This document shows, piece after piece, positions 25,889 to 34,750 of a stretch of 64,000 nucleotides of DNA. The stretch is taken from positions 248,001-312,000 of the forward strand of contig NZ_BOSH01000001.1 of the NCBI RefSeq assembly GCF_018403245.1. Reading direction: 5' to 3'. The DNA comes from Paenibacillus sp. J2TS4. Lineage in GTDB: Bacteria > Bacillota > Bacilli > Paenibacillales > NBRC-103111. The notes below the pieces were generated by a model. The model did not search any database, had not been told where the DNA came from, and saw nothing but the letters and a program-made list of their open reading frames with translations. A program made the position numbers and the translations under genes. Every line of letters begins with the position of its first letter. Positions within the stretch are counted from its first letter, which is position 1.

Positions 25889-25953
25889 ACAGTAGAATCT
25901 GCGGAAAGGATCTGTAAAACTTAGTAAGTACCTTTAACAGCAGATTCTACTGT
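25889..25953 (-). promoter_or_regulatory. Large inverted repeat in the EamA leader
   Basis: Arms ACAGTAGAATCTGC (25889-25902) and GCAGATTCTACTGT (25940-25953) are perfectly complementary. A second pair AAAGG/CCTTT (25905-25909, 25931-25935) continues the stem after small bulges. The stop codon of the leader peptide lies inside the first-transcribed arm, so a translating or stalled ribosome would keep the stem from forming. Confidence 0.6.
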
Positions 25954-25988
25954 TGAGGTACTACTGGCGGGGCAATAAAGTTAACCAT
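25947..25988 (-). CDS. Putative 13-residue leader peptide of the EamA gene
   Basis: ATG at 25988 (minus strand) stands 6 bases after a perfect GAGGAGG and encodes MVNFIAPPVVPQQ, then TAG. The pair of prolines followed by another Pro-Gln is the kind of sequence on which ribosomes slow down. The peptide overlaps the inverted repeat in front of the transporter gene. A TATAAT (26057-26062, minus strand) lies about 70 bases upstream. Evidence is positional; no known leader peptide is recognised. Confidence 0.5.
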   Translation of the reverse strand: MVNFIAPPVVPQQ

Positions 25989-26166
25989 CGTTATCCTCCT
26001 CAAAAGTAAATTAAGAATAGGCTATATTACTTCGCAGCTCATGCTTGAAATAAACTTATTATAACAAAAATTACGCTTGCGAGCATCGAATTGGATATAT
26101 AGCGAAATAAAGATCTAGACTGACTGACTGAAAGTCATTAAGCGCGATGAAGGCATGATGAAGAGT

Positions 26167-26328
26167 GCACGGTCAGCAAGTGATATTGAAATCAGCGCCA
26201 AGCGCATATTGCGTATACGTGACCATATAAACCAGATATTAACCCGGCAAACAGGGCGCCTATGGAGAAAGTCGAAAAAGACACCGATCGCGATAACTTT
26301 ATGGATGTGACATGAAGCGAAGAATTAT
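26167..26328 (+). pseudogene. clpP: C-terminal remnant of clpP
   Basis: With one 1-base deletion near 26260 the segment reads ARSASDIEISAKRILRIRDH, INQILTRQTGR, then MEKVEKDTDRDNFMDV. This is the handle region and the highly conserved DTDRDNFM end of the Clp protease subunit. The catalytic Ser/His/Asp part is missing. Other than this the gap 25989-26383 holds only the promoter region of the EamA leader. Confidence 0.8.
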
Positions 26329-26383
26329 GGGAAAGCTTATTTATGATTGAAGATTTATAAAAAAGTGGGGATTAAAAACTACA

Positions 26384-26975
26384 ATGAGGAATTTAACTGA
26401 GAAAGAAAAAATGGAGCTTGGGTTGATTTATGATGCTAACGGAAATGAGTCGCTCATTCAAGAACGAGAGTACGCTAAGGAGATATGTTTCAGGTATAAC
26501 CAACTTCCCCCATCAAGAGCGGAAGAAAGAAAAAGCATAATCAAAAAATTATTTGGCAAAACAGGGGAAAGTTTTTTGATCGAACCCTCTTTTTATTGTG
26601 ATTATGGGTATAACATTGCAATAGGCGACAATTTTTACTCCAATCATATTAGATGGGGGAGAGGTTTCCTTTGGAGATAATGTGTTTATTGCTCCTAACT
26701 GCGGGTTCTATACAGCAGGTCATCCACTGGATGTGGAACAGCGTAATATGGGGCTGGAATATGCCTATCCGATAAAAGTCGGAAATAATGTATGGATCGG
26801 GGGGCATGTTTCTGTTATGCCGGGGGTAACTATAGGTGACAATACAGTTATTGGTGGAGGGAGTGTTGTCACAAAAAATATTCCCTCAGGTGTAGTCGCT
26901 GTTGGAAACCCTTGTCGAGTACTGAGGGAAATAACGGATGACGATAAGGATAAATATAGAAAAAGCATTGAATGA
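26384..26975 (+). pseudogene. maa: Maltose/galactoside O-acetyltransferase, frameshifted
   Basis: The first 88 codons (MRNLTEKEKMELGLIYDANG to [19 protein letters not shown]) and the last 97 ([57 protein letters not shown]) are clearly the two halves of a left-handed beta-helix acetyltransferase. About eleven bases are missing at 26650-26655, where relatives have an NHNCVILDG-like stretch. The deletion shifts the frame and brings a stop at 26680. The catalytic His (YTAGHP) survives, but in the second frame. The 3' end is part of the 114-bp repeat. Confidence 0.85.
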
Positions 26976-27606
26976 ATAGCCGAGAACAGGATTGACCCTC
27001 ATCTCTGGCTGGTGTTGGAAGCGCCCGAAGCACCGAAATTGGAAAGACTTCTTTCGCTTCAACCCTATAGAGCGTCCAGGAAGAAGAAACCAAATCCGGA
27101 GTTTGCCTTACTCTATTCATTTGCTCCCGTAAAGCTTCGTCGAAGTCCTGCCTCTTAACTAGAATGGAGCTTTGTTTGTCGATCAAAGCAGTCGCCCGGG
27201 CTACAATGCCCCGGTTCAAAAAGTCTTTGGCGCTCAGCTCTTTCCCCATAGGAATCGCCTTGCCGCGAATTCTTAATTGTCTTCCAATTAACGACCAATA
27301 AAAAGTTAAAGCCACTTCCGGATTAGTCCCTATTTGCCTGCCTTTATTGCTCACTGAGCTCGATGCAAAATACCAGCCTTTTTCATCGATGTCCTTCAAA
27401 ATTAGGACGCGTGCGTCAGGAGTCCCGTCAAGATCTACCGTGGAGAGGGTCATAGAGTGAGGTTCATGCACTCCATTTTCAAAGGCTTCTTGAAACCATT
27501 CCAGAAAAAGCTCATGAGGATACTCTCCTGCAGCATCTGTATGAAAGGGCGGAAAAGGACCGGCAAGCGTTTTACTTGATCTGATTTTTTTTCGAATCTG
27601 CTCCAT
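26869..27606 (-). pseudogene. Pyridoxamine-phosphate-oxidase family protein, C-terminus lost
   Basis: From ATG 27606 (AGGAGGAGAAT upstream) the frame reads like a PdxH-type flavin oxidase: ARVLILKDIDEKGWYFASSS, SNKGRQIGTNPEVALTFYW, LGRQLRIRG-like LIGRQLRIRGKAI and WTLYRVEAKEVF. At VEAKEVF relatives continue with a W-Q-x-D-x-x-R stretch and an arginine-rich end that binds PLP. Here the homology stops at about 27041, exactly where the 114-bp repeat begins, and the frame runs on into unrelated sequence. The FMN site is present but the conserved C-terminus is gone; activity is doubtful. Confidence 0.75.
26924..27037 (+). repeat. 114-bp direct repeat, right copy
   Basis: It matches 20225-20338 at 111 of 114 positions without gaps. 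It covers the last 17 codons and stop of the maa remnant and 62 further bases that end at the breakpoint of the PNPOx-family gene. Confidence 0.9.
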
Positions 27607-27854
27607 ATTCTCCTCCTGCTTTCTTCAAATTTCACCGTACTCATTCCGACTTGAACCGCAGTTCTTTTCTTTATGGCGTAGCTATAATTAGTCTAAGTGC
27701 CCAGGTAATATAGGCTTAGTGATGCTTTCCGGCACATGATCGCGTTAAATAATTATTGCAAAAATTTTTCCATAATTTTTTGGGCTTTCATCGAACCTTT
27801 TCGAATGAACGAGGCAATATAGATTGTAAGCTTACAAAGGAGGGCCCTCTATTC

Positions 27855-28430
27855 GTGAAAGACTTCAACATAAAGCATTGGATTGAACGGATGAAGGAGG
27901 GGGATCCATCGGCATTTCGAGTGATTTATGAATGGTCATTCCCCGAAATCTACCGCTCTGTCATATTCCTGATGGCGGAAAAAAATGAAATAGAAGATGT
28001 AATGAACGAGATTTATTTTCAGCTGTGGCGGTCCATCGACAATTACGATACGAATCGTCCCTTCCGATTCTGGATGCATGGCATCGTACTGAAGCAAATA
28101 CAGAAGTGGAGAACCAGAAGCTGGAGGAGGTTCCGAATCTTCGAGAAGCGGCGGTTCTTGGAGGTGGAAGAGCATATTTTCTCGGATCGTCAGGTTCTTG
28201 AGGCAGAGACCCATCAGGAGATGCTGACCATCGTTCATCAGTTATCCTACAAACTTCGTACGGTAATAATTCTGCGCTATTATCACGACTATACATTCGA
28301 CGAAATCGCTGAATTGCTGGCCATACCCGTAGGCACGGTCAAATCCAGACATCATGCAGCACTGGGGAAGCTTCGCGAGCTTAGCCCATACAGTGAGCCG
28401 GGAAAGGAGAAAGAACTTTATGTCCATTGA
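27855..28430 (+). CDS. ECF-type RNA polymerase sigma factor
   Basis: The protein of about 191 aa has sigma region 2 (FRVIYEWSFPEIYRSVIFLM, then NEIEDVMNEIYFQLWRSID) and region 4 (LRTVIILRYYHDYTFDEIAE, LLAIPVGTVKSRHHAALGKL). These bind the -10 and -35 of target promoters. The GTG at 27855 is chosen because AAAGGAGGG lies 11 bases before it; the longer frame from 27756 has no such site. The next gene starts 11 bases before this one ends, the usual coupling of sigma and anti-sigma. A GAACC-type -35 (TCGAACCTTTT, about 27790-27800) upstream hints at autoregulation. It probably switches on the whole transporter operon to 34244. Confidence 0.9.
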   Translation: MKDFNIKHWIERMKEGDPSAFRVIYEWSFPEIYRSVIFLMAEKNEIEDVMNEIYFQLWRSIDNYDTNRPFRFWMHGIVLKQIQKWRTRSWRRFRIFEKRRFLEVEEHIFSDRQVLEAETHQEMLTIVHQLSYKLRTVIILRYYHDYTFDEIAELLAIPVGTVKSRHHAALGKLRELSPYSEPGKEKELYVH

Positions 28431-29274
28431 ACAACATCTACGTGATAAGCTGCAGGATTGTGCGGAAGCAATGGAAATTCCATCTGAAATGCGGGAGCGC
28501 ATTCAAGAAATTTCTTACGAACGTTATCGCCATGATAAATATAAAGCAAAATCAAATCTGAAAGTTCGCATGGTTGCATGTGTGCTTGCGGTTATCCTTC
28601 TCACGCCGGTTGCCATTTATACCGGGCCTGCCGTAGCGGCGCAGATTCGGTCCTTACTCAATCTATCCGGGACAGAAGATGTGCGCAGCTTCGTCACCAA
28701 GGATGTAGATTCGGATTATGTCACCACTAACTTATATGCGGATGAGATAAGCAGCAATGAGACGGCACAAGAAATTGTTGCGCGCATTTACCGTGGGTTC
28801 CCCGAGACGAAGGACTTCGACATCGTGAGCGCACAAATTACCAAAGGAATCAATGGAGGAGAGCAGATCCATCAATTTAATGTCATTCTGATGGAGAAAG
28901 GAAAGACATTCGCGGAACCGCATAAAGAGGTTGTAGCCAATGTCGATGTGGAGACAGGACAGATTCGTTTTGTTCAAACAATTGGTTTAGAGCCAATCGC
29001 TCCGCCTGCTTCGGAATTGCAGGATTCGGCAGTGATCGCTATGGCGAATGCATTCTTGAAGCAATTGGATGTTCGTACCGATGGATATCTGCCTGAAGTG
29101 GTAGGAGCCCATGCTGATGAAGCGCCAGGAAAAGGTCAATCCATTGTCATCTACAAGCGTGCAGAGGATGGCAAGGAGATGTTCCAAGTGAACCTCCAGG
29201 AAGGAAGTACGAGTGTTGCATTCTTCTCTTCGAAGAAGCCGGGAAGCCATGATGCGGAATCGTCTCAGCCGTAG
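28420..29274 (+). CDS. Probable membrane-bound anti-sigma factor
   Basis: The 284-aa protein has a short cytoplasmic N-terminal part (about 50 residues), one transmembrane segment (VRMVACVLAVILLTPVAIYT, about residues 51-70) and an extracytoplasmic domain of about 210 residues. This topology and the 11-base overlap with the sigma gene are those of ECF anti-sigma factors. No zinc-binding HxxxCxxC motif is visible, so it is not of the ZAS class. AAAGGAGA precedes the ATG at 28420. The extracytoplasmic domain would sense the signal; its nature is unknown. Confidence 0.65.
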   Translation: MSIEQHLRDKLQDCAEAMEIPSEMRERIQEISYERYRHDKYKAKSNLKVRMVACVLAVILLTPVAIYTGPAVAAQIRSLLNLSGTEDVRSFVTKDVDSDYVTTNLYADEISSNETAQEIVARIYRGFPETKDFDIVSAQITKGINGGEQIHQFNVILMEKGKTFAEPHKEVVANVDVETGQIRFVQTIGLEPIAPPASELQDSAVIAMANAFLKQLDVRTDGYLPEVVGAHADEAPGKGQSIVIYKRAEDGKEMFQVNLQEGSTSVAFFSSKKPGSHDAESSQP

Positions 29275-30121
29275 AGAAAGTACGGTGGCCGTAACGTTCT
29301 TGTTGCCGAGCGCCATTGGCTTTGCATTATTCTATCTCATTCCGTTCGGGATGGGGCTTGTCTACTCGGTATTGGACCGGACTGTCGGCGGTTCATTTGT
29401 TGGACTTTCGAATTATCAGGAGCTGCTGAGCAGCGAATCTTTTCGCAAAGCCGTCTCGAATACGTTCTGGTTCACGGCGGTGAATGTTCCACTGATGCTT
29501 ACGCTGTCACTCGGGATCGCGCTTGTGCTGAACCGGAATCTCTATCTGCGTCGATTTCTTCGGACGGCTTATGTCATGCCGTTGGTTGTGCCTGTAGCCT
29601 CCGTCGTGATGGTGTGGCAAGTGCTTTTTGATTGGAATGGATCACTTAACGCCTGGATGCATGCTGCCGGACTTGAACAGATAGACTGGATGAAATCAGC
29701 CTGGGCGAGAGGTGTGATCTCCGTGTTCTACCTATGGAAACATATCGGCTACAACATCATCTTATTCCTTGCAGGGCTGCAAAGCATCCCGCGAGACTAC
29801 TATGAGACGGCCGATTTGGAGGGCGCGGGCAAGTGGTTCCAATGTTATGGAATTACACTTGTCTATTTGACGCCGACGATGGTCTTCGTCGTCCTGATGT
29901 CGATTATGAATACGTTCAAAATATTCCGTGAAACGTACCTGATCGCAGGAGATTATCCGCATGACAGCATCTATACGCTTCAGCATTTTATGAACAATAT
30001 GTTCCTCGCGATGGATGTACAGAAGCTGTCTGCGGCTGCGACGCTTATGGCGATTGGTATCTTTATCATCGTGACTATGCTTCTTCGGTTAGAGAAGCGA
30101 TATACACAATTTATGGAATGA
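29249..30121 (+). CDS. Sugar ABC transporter permease (UgpA/MalF type)
   Basis: The protein of about 290 aa has six transmembrane segments, the opening VTFLLPSAIGFALFYLIPFG and an EAA-type loop (RDYYETADLEGAGKWFQCYG, about residues 178-197). The ATG at 29249 overlaps the end of the anti-sigma gene by 26 bases, which ties this importer to the sigma factor. It pairs with the permease at 30135. No ATPase gene is nearby. Confidence 0.92.
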   Translation: MMRNRLSRRESTVAVTFLLPSAIGFALFYLIPFGMGLVYSVLDRTVGGSFVGLSNYQELLSSESFRKAVSNTFWFTAVNVPLMLTLSLGIALVLNRNLYLRRFLRTAYVMPLVVPVASVVMVWQVLFDWNGSLNAWMHAAGLEQIDWMKSAWARGVISVFYLWKHIGYNIILFLAGLQSIPRDYYETADLEGAGKWFQCYGITLVYLTPTMVFVVLMSIMNTFKIFRETYLIAGDYPHDSIYTLQHFMNNMFLAMDVQKLSAAATLMAIGIFIIVTMLLRLEKRYTQFME

Positions 30122-30134
30122 TACGGGAGGAAGA

Positions 30135-31013
30135 ATGAAAAATAGGGGTTTCGTTCGGAACCTACCGGTCACGCTGGTGATGACGTGTATCGGGCTCATG
30201 ATGCTTTTTCCTATTGTGATTACTTTCACAAATTCGCTCATGACGGAGCATGAAATTCGCGGTAATTACGAACTGGTTGGTAAGATGCCGGTCACTACGC
30301 AAGGGGAGCCTGCACAATTCGTGAATCTGAAGCTCATCCCGGATTGGCTGTCCTTCGAGCAGTACGGGAACGTGCTGCTAGATACGCCGACGTATTTGTT
30401 CATGTTATGGAATTCCGTCGCGATGGTCGTGGCGATCATTTCGGGACAGACGGTTGTAAGTGCGCTAGCAGCGTACGCTTTTGCTAAGCTCCGGTTCAAG
30501 GGGAGAGAAGGCTGGTTTCGGGTTTACTTGGTGACGATGTTAATGCCTTTCCAGGTGACCTTGGTTCCGAATTATATTATTGCCGACAAGTTGGGATTGC
30601 TGAACACGGCTAGCGCGATTATTTTACCAGGGATATTCGCGGCATTCGGTGTGTTCATGCTGAGACAATTTATGCTGTCGATTCCCTATGCGCTGGTTGA
30701 AGCGGCACAGCTCGATGGCGCCGGTCATTATCGCATTTTCTATCGGATTATGCTGCCTTTGATGAAGCCGGGGATTGCTGCGCTGATCGTCTTGCTCTTC
30801 GTTGATTATTGGAATATGGTCGAGCAGCCCTTAATTTTCTTGGAGGATGCGTTTAAGCAGCCCTTATCGCTCTATTTATCCAGAATTCATAAGGAAGCCC
30901 AAGGCATCGGCTTTGCCGCATCGCTAATCTATATGACGCCGATGGTTCTCCTGTTTTTATATGCGGAGTCTTATTTTATCGAGGGGATTCAGATGTCGGG
31001 GATCAAAGGGTAG
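30135..31013 (+). CDS. Carbohydrate ABC transporter permease (UgpE/MalG type)
   Basis: The 292-aa membrane protein has the second-permease pattern: LMMLFPIVITFTNSLM at the start, LVTMLMPFQVTLVPNYIIAD in the middle, EAA loop ALVEAAQLDGAGHYRIFYRI (about residues 192-211) and a final IEGIQMSGIKG. The insertion between the first two membrane segments (about residues 30-75, KMPVTTQGEPAQFVNLKLIP) is rather long. GGGAGGAAG precedes the ATG. Confidence 0.92.
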   Translation: MKNRGFVRNLPVTLVMTCIGLMMLFPIVITFTNSLMTEHEIRGNYELVGKMPVTTQGEPAQFVNLKLIPDWLSFEQYGNVLLDTPTYLFMLWNSVAMVVAIISGQTVVSALAAYAFAKLRFKGREGWFRVYLVTMLMPFQVTLVPNYIIADKLGLLNTASAIILPGIFAAFGVFMLRQFMLSIPYALVEAAQLDGAGHYRIFYRIMLPLMKPGIAALIVLLFVDYWNMVEQPLIFLEDAFKQPLSLYLSRIHKEAQGIGFAASLIYMTPMVLLFLYAESYFIEGIQMSGIKG

Positions 31014-31033
31014 CTCAGGAGAGGAGGGATAGG

Positions 31034-32194
31034 ATGGCTGCAGGGTTTACAGAAGCGATGGAAGCAAGAAAAAAACGAAAACTAGTGTGGCTCTCCGGTC
31101 TGTTCTTCAGCGTGCTTCTTTTCCTTACCCTGGCGAGCAATACATTGCTGGCGTTAAATCTGCCGAAGGTGCGAACAGAATTAGCGAGGGAAGGAGCGTT
31201 AGTAACCACGTGGCGTGGCACGGCTAGGCTGATGCCTCGGCAACATGTCGATTTATCGAACCAGGCGGAATGGTCAATTAAGGAAGTTCATGTGAAAGAG
31301 GGGGATCACGTGGCGAAGGGGCAGACGTTAATCACCTATGAGAACCCTGCTGCTGAGCGGGAAATCCTGGATATACAGGCGGGCCTTGCAGGGCAGCGGC
31401 TAACGTTAGTTGACTTGCAAGATGCTTATATTGAAGCCGTACAAAATAACGATGAGATACAGGCGCGCCGCTCGCAGCGGGAATTAGAACGTGCGCGATT
31501 AGCCATTGGTGTTCAGGAGCGGAAATTGAGTACGATGCAATCGGAGGCGCTTGATCGCAAACGCATCATCGCGCCTTTTGACGGTGTCGTGACACAGGTA
31601 CGTGCGACGCCGGAGCTGCCATCGGGGAGCGGCGGGCCGGATATCAGCGTAGCGAGTAGACAGCAAGGCTATCAATTCGAGATTGTCATCCCGGATGCCA
31701 TGGGTCAGAAATTGCGTACCGAAGAGAAGATGAACGTTCAGATCGAGCATGAGGGGACAAGTGTTCCGGTTGAAGGAATCATTACCGACATTCGTCCGAT
31801 GACAGGCGTTGATGGAGGGACTCCCCTCCAAGAGGGAGCGGGAGGGGGGGCATCTCAGACGGATTCGGGTCAACGGGTCGTTGTGAAGGTCCAACATCCG
31901 AATGTTCAAGCGAATGACCTCGTGAGCGTGGAATTGACACAATCGGAGAAGACCGATGGAGGCATGCTCGTATTGAACCAAGCGATTCATCGGGAAGGGA
32001 AGGACAGCTATGTGCTTGTTATCGAAGAGCATTCAGGTCCGCTGGGCAATACCTTTATTGTTCGTAAGGATCCCGTCCAATTAGGGGGGACGAATGGCCA
32101 AGAAACCCTGGTATTACAAGGGATATCCATGAAAGATCGCATCATTGTCGAGAGCAGTGAACCGCTAGCAGAAGGTCAACGCGTAAGGGGCTAA
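31034..32194 (+). CDS. HlyD/RND-type membrane-fusion (adaptor) protein
   Basis: The 386-aa protein has an N-terminal transmembrane anchor (LVWLSGLFFSVLLFLTLASN, about residues 17-36). A half biotinyl-lipoyl domain (IKEVHVKEGDHVAKGQTLI), a helical hairpin of about 70 residues (AEREILDIQAGLAGQRLTLV onwards), the second lipoyl half (KRIIAPFDGVVTQV) and beta-barrel domains follow. In Gram-positives such adaptors normally serve exporters (with MacB-like ABC pumps). Here it sits between the permeases and the binding protein of an importer with no pump gene next to it. GAGGAGG precedes the ATG. The domain call is sure; the function in this setting is not. Confidence 0.85.
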   Translation: MAAGFTEAMEARKKRKLVWLSGLFFSVLLFLTLASNTLLALNLPKVRTELAREGALVTTWRGTARLMPRQHVDLSNQAEWSIKEVHVKEGDHVAKGQTLITYENPAAEREILDIQAGLAGQRLTLVDLQDAYIEAVQNNDEIQARRSQRELERARLAIGVQERKLSTMQSEALDRKRIIAPFDGVVTQVRATPELPSGSGGPDISVASRQQGYQFEIVIPDAMGQKLRTEEKMNVQIEHEGTSVPVEGIITDIRPMTGVDGGTPLQEGAGGGASQTDSGQRVVVKVQHPNVQANDLVSVELTQSEKTDGGMLVLNQAIHREGKDSYVLVIEEHSGPLGNTFIVRKDPVQLGGTNGQETLVLQGISMKDRIIVESSEPLAEGQRVRG

Positions 32195-32247
32195 TGCGCT
32201 TGGGCCGTATCGGTCGATCGCATAGAGAATGTAGAGGAGAGGATAGG

Positions 32248-33570
32248 ATGAAAAAAAGTGGTGTACTTAGCTTAATCGTTGTAATAACGATGATGTTGGC
32301 AGCATGTGCCGGAGGACAGGCCGGTGAGGCGAAGCGAGAAGGGCAGCAGGAACAAAACGGGAAGAAAATCGTTGTCTTTTCCGTATTGCAAGCGGATCCT
32401 ATGTATTCCCTGGCAGAGAAAAAGTATGAAGAGCAGCATCCCGATGTGGATATTCAAATTAAGGAATACGGCGGAGGGGAGGGCTCCAATCAAGAAGGTG
32501 ATCTCGAGAAATATGTGAAGACCACCAATACAGAGCTATTGTCCGGCAAAGGGGCCGATTTGATCGCCCTGGATGTGAGCGGTCTGCCGGTTGAGAAATA
32601 CGTAGACAAGCAGGCGCTTGTGAACTTGAGCGAGTTGATGAAGCAGGACCCTGACTTTGATTCCAACTTGTATGAGATGAATATCCTGGACGGGGCCAAG
32701 ATGAGAGGGGGGCTCTATTCGTTGCCTCTGCGGTTCTTCTTGGACAGTCTGATGGGCGATAAGAAAGCAATTGAGCAATCCGGCGTGAAATTCGATGACA
32801 GCACGTGGACATGGGGGGAGTTCACAGAGGTGGGCAAACGTCTGGCGGCATCCGGCGGGCACACGTATTCGATGGGGAATACGCCACCTGAGCGGATGTT
32901 GAACATTCTGTTCGTCGACAACTATACTCGCATTGTCCATGAAGAGAAGCGCCCTGCCAGCTTCGATACCAATGCATTCGTTGGACTGATGGAGCAAGTG
33001 AAAACGATGTATGCGGAAAAGGTGGTTACGGATGCGGAAGTTAATGCAGGAGATTATTTTTTTGCACCTGTTTTGGTCCTATCGCCTGAAGATTATTTCG
33101 AAGGGCCTGCGATGTTCTATGAGCAAGGGAAGATCTATCGCAAGCCGCTCGCTGCCGGGCAACAGGCAGGAGTCACCTTCTTGATGCATAAGAACTTAGG
33201 AATAAATAGGAATTCGAATGTGCAGGCAGAGGCGTGGGATTTCTTGAAGTTCTTATTGTCGGAAGAAATGCAGACCATGCCAGGATTACAAGGGTTTTCT
33301 CTCAATAAAAAGGTAAACGAGAAGACGTTAAAGGATCTTGAAGACAAAGGCACTATCGAGTCGCCATTGGGAACCGTGATCCCGGTCCAGAAGGCAGACA
33401 TCGACATGATCAGGCAGATGCTGGCCCAAGCGACCACGCTGCAAAAAAATGACTCGAAGATTCTAGCGATCATCGAAGAGGAAGCGAAGGCTTACTATAG
33501 CGGTCAAAAATCGGCACAAGCGGTTGCGGATTTGATCGCAAACCGTGTAACAACCTACTTAAATGAGTAG
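32248..33570 (+). CDS. Extracellular solute-binding lipoprotein of the sigma-controlled operon
   Basis: The protein of about 440 aa starts MKKSGVLSLIVVITMMLAAC with a clear lipobox. The mature part follows the family-1 sugar-binding proteins (KKIVVFSVLQADPMYSLAEK; GADLIALDVSGLPVEKYVDK; LYSLPLRFFLDSLMGDKKAI). The ATG at 32248 has GAGGAGAGGAT upstream; an earlier ATG at 32194 would add a charged leader before the signal peptide and is unlikely. It is the receptor for the permeases at 29249 and 30135. Ligand unknown. Confidence 0.9.
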   Translation: MKKSGVLSLIVVITMMLAACAGGQAGEAKREGQQEQNGKKIVVFSVLQADPMYSLAEKKYEEQHPDVDIQIKEYGGGEGSNQEGDLEKYVKTTNTELLSGKGADLIALDVSGLPVEKYVDKQALVNLSELMKQDPDFDSNLYEMNILDGAKMRGGLYSLPLRFFLDSLMGDKKAIEQSGVKFDDSTWTWGEFTEVGKRLAASGGHTYSMGNTPPERMLNILFVDNYTRIVHEEKRPASFDTNAFVGLMEQVKTMYAEKVVTDAEVNAGDYFFAPVLVLSPEDYFEGPAMFYEQGKIYRKPLAAGQQAGVTFLMHKNLGINRNSNVQAEAWDFLKFLLSEEMQTMPGLQGFSLNKKVNEKTLKDLEDKGTIESPLGTVIPVQKADIDMIRQMLAQATTLQKNDSKILAIIEEEAKAYYSGQKSAQAVADLIANRVTTYLNE

Positions 33571-33608
33571 ACGGCAAATTCAAATCCGAAAGAAAGGAAT
33601 GATTCAAG

Positions 33609-34244
33609 GTGAAAAAATGGATAGCCGTGTGTGTGATAACCGCCGTTATAGTAGCAAGCATTTCTGCTTGCAGTTTCCCAGGCAGCAAAGAGAAGGAGAC
33701 TGGGGAGAACAGGGCTGCATTGACTGTACAGCAGGAGCAACAGGAACAAGGTCAAGAAGAAAAAGATAATAACAATAAGGAAAATGAGGCTGCTGAGCAA
33801 GGAATGATCAAAGTGTTCTCGAACTTGATGTCACTGAAGCTTCCGCAGGGATTAGAGGTGCAATCGAATGAGACATCGAACGCGAAGCTTGTCTATACGG
33901 ATAGCCATAAGAAAGTTAAGCTCGAGATGAAGCATGATCCAGAGCAAATGATGACCGATGCTGGAATCGATGGGGCACGATTGAAGATGAGGGGAATTAT
34001 GGAACAAGATAGTGAAGGAGAAAAGCTGGAGTGGTTGAAGGATGAGACGCAGCTCATTCATGGAAAGCACATTGCGATCAATGAAGTCATCATCCCCTCC
34101 AAGAAGGGTGATGGCACTTATCATTTCGTGGCTTGGGCAGAATTAGACGGCGCACTTCTTGAGATTGATTTTACTGCCCCAGCTAATGTGAGGGATGAAT
34201 GGCAGGAGGCCGTTCATGAGATGATTGAGTCGATTCAGATGTAG
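33609..34244 (+). CDS. Lipoprotein of unknown function
   Basis: The 211-aa protein has a signal peptide with lipobox SISAC (Cys at residue 21). A low-complexity Gln/Glu/Asn-rich linker (residues about 40-65) and a folded domain of about 145 residues ending in DEWQEAVHEMIESIQM follow. It starts at GTG with AAAGGAA 10 bases upstream and closes the operon before a good terminator. No family is recognised. As an exposed lipoprotein in an ECF operon it might bind the envelope ligand or assist the receptor; this is speculation. Confidence 0.75.
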   Translation: MKKWIAVCVITAVIVASISACSFPGSKEKETGENRAALTVQQEQQEQGQEEKDNNNKENEAAEQGMIKVFSNLMSLKLPQGLEVQSNETSNAKLVYTDSHKKVKLEMKHDPEQMMTDAGIDGARLKMRGIMEQDSEGEKLEWLKDETQLIHGKHIAINEVIIPSKKGDGTYHFVAWAELDGALLEIDFTAPANVRDEWQEAVHEMIESIQM

Positions 34245-34253
34245 CGTAAATGG

Positions 34254-34286
34254 ACCGTTTAGCAGCATGGCTAAGCGGTTTTTTTT
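34254..34286 (+). terminator. Rho-independent terminator of the ECF operon
   Basis: ACCGTTTAGC (34254-34263) pairs with GCTAAGCGGT (34270-34279, one G-U), then eight Ts. Confidence 0.9.
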
Positions 34287-34463
34287 GCTTATGGAAACCA
34301 AGAATTCAAGTAAAAAAATAACTCATGGCGACACAGTTGTCGGTTGAGCTTTATTCTACATAATGCCGGAGCAGTTAGATAACCTTTTTGTTTGTTTACA
34401 AGCTTTTCTCCCTGTCGCTGAATTCATCTCGGCGTTCCAACAACTATATGAAGGTGGACAACG

Positions 34464-34660
34464 AATGCTGCACATCGTAAATGGCGATATCGTAGCCGAG
34501 AAGCTGAAACAAAGTGTTGTTCCGGGGGACATCCTCGTATGAAGGGAGATATACGGAAGGCCCCGTTTTTCTTGGGGTTCATCTTCAAGGGAAGGACGAG
34601 TATGGCGTTGGGACGAGAAGGAAGTATCTATCGTTAGTTCGGTGCGATGGTATGAGTGGG
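34464..34660 (+). pseudogene. DUF1835-family gene with internal deletion, second copy
   Basis: After AAGGTGGACAACGA the ATG at 34464 reads MLHIVNGDIVAEKLKQSVVP, then GDILV, and hits a TGA where relatives have a Trp codon. A frameshifted EIYTEGPVFLG follows and jumps directly to GVHLQGK and the WRWDEKE end of the family. Bases 34573-34650 are about 90% identical to 24081-24160, the 3' end of the gene at 23259. About 250 codons are missing between the two ends. So this locus keeps the N-terminus that the other copy lacks. Confidence 0.85.
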
Positions 34661-34750
34661 AAGCCATATTGCCATAAATCGGATTATCATGTGGAGAAAA
34701 TACAAGCATTTAATTCCTCATTTTATTTTACTTTGACTTATTTTAAATAT

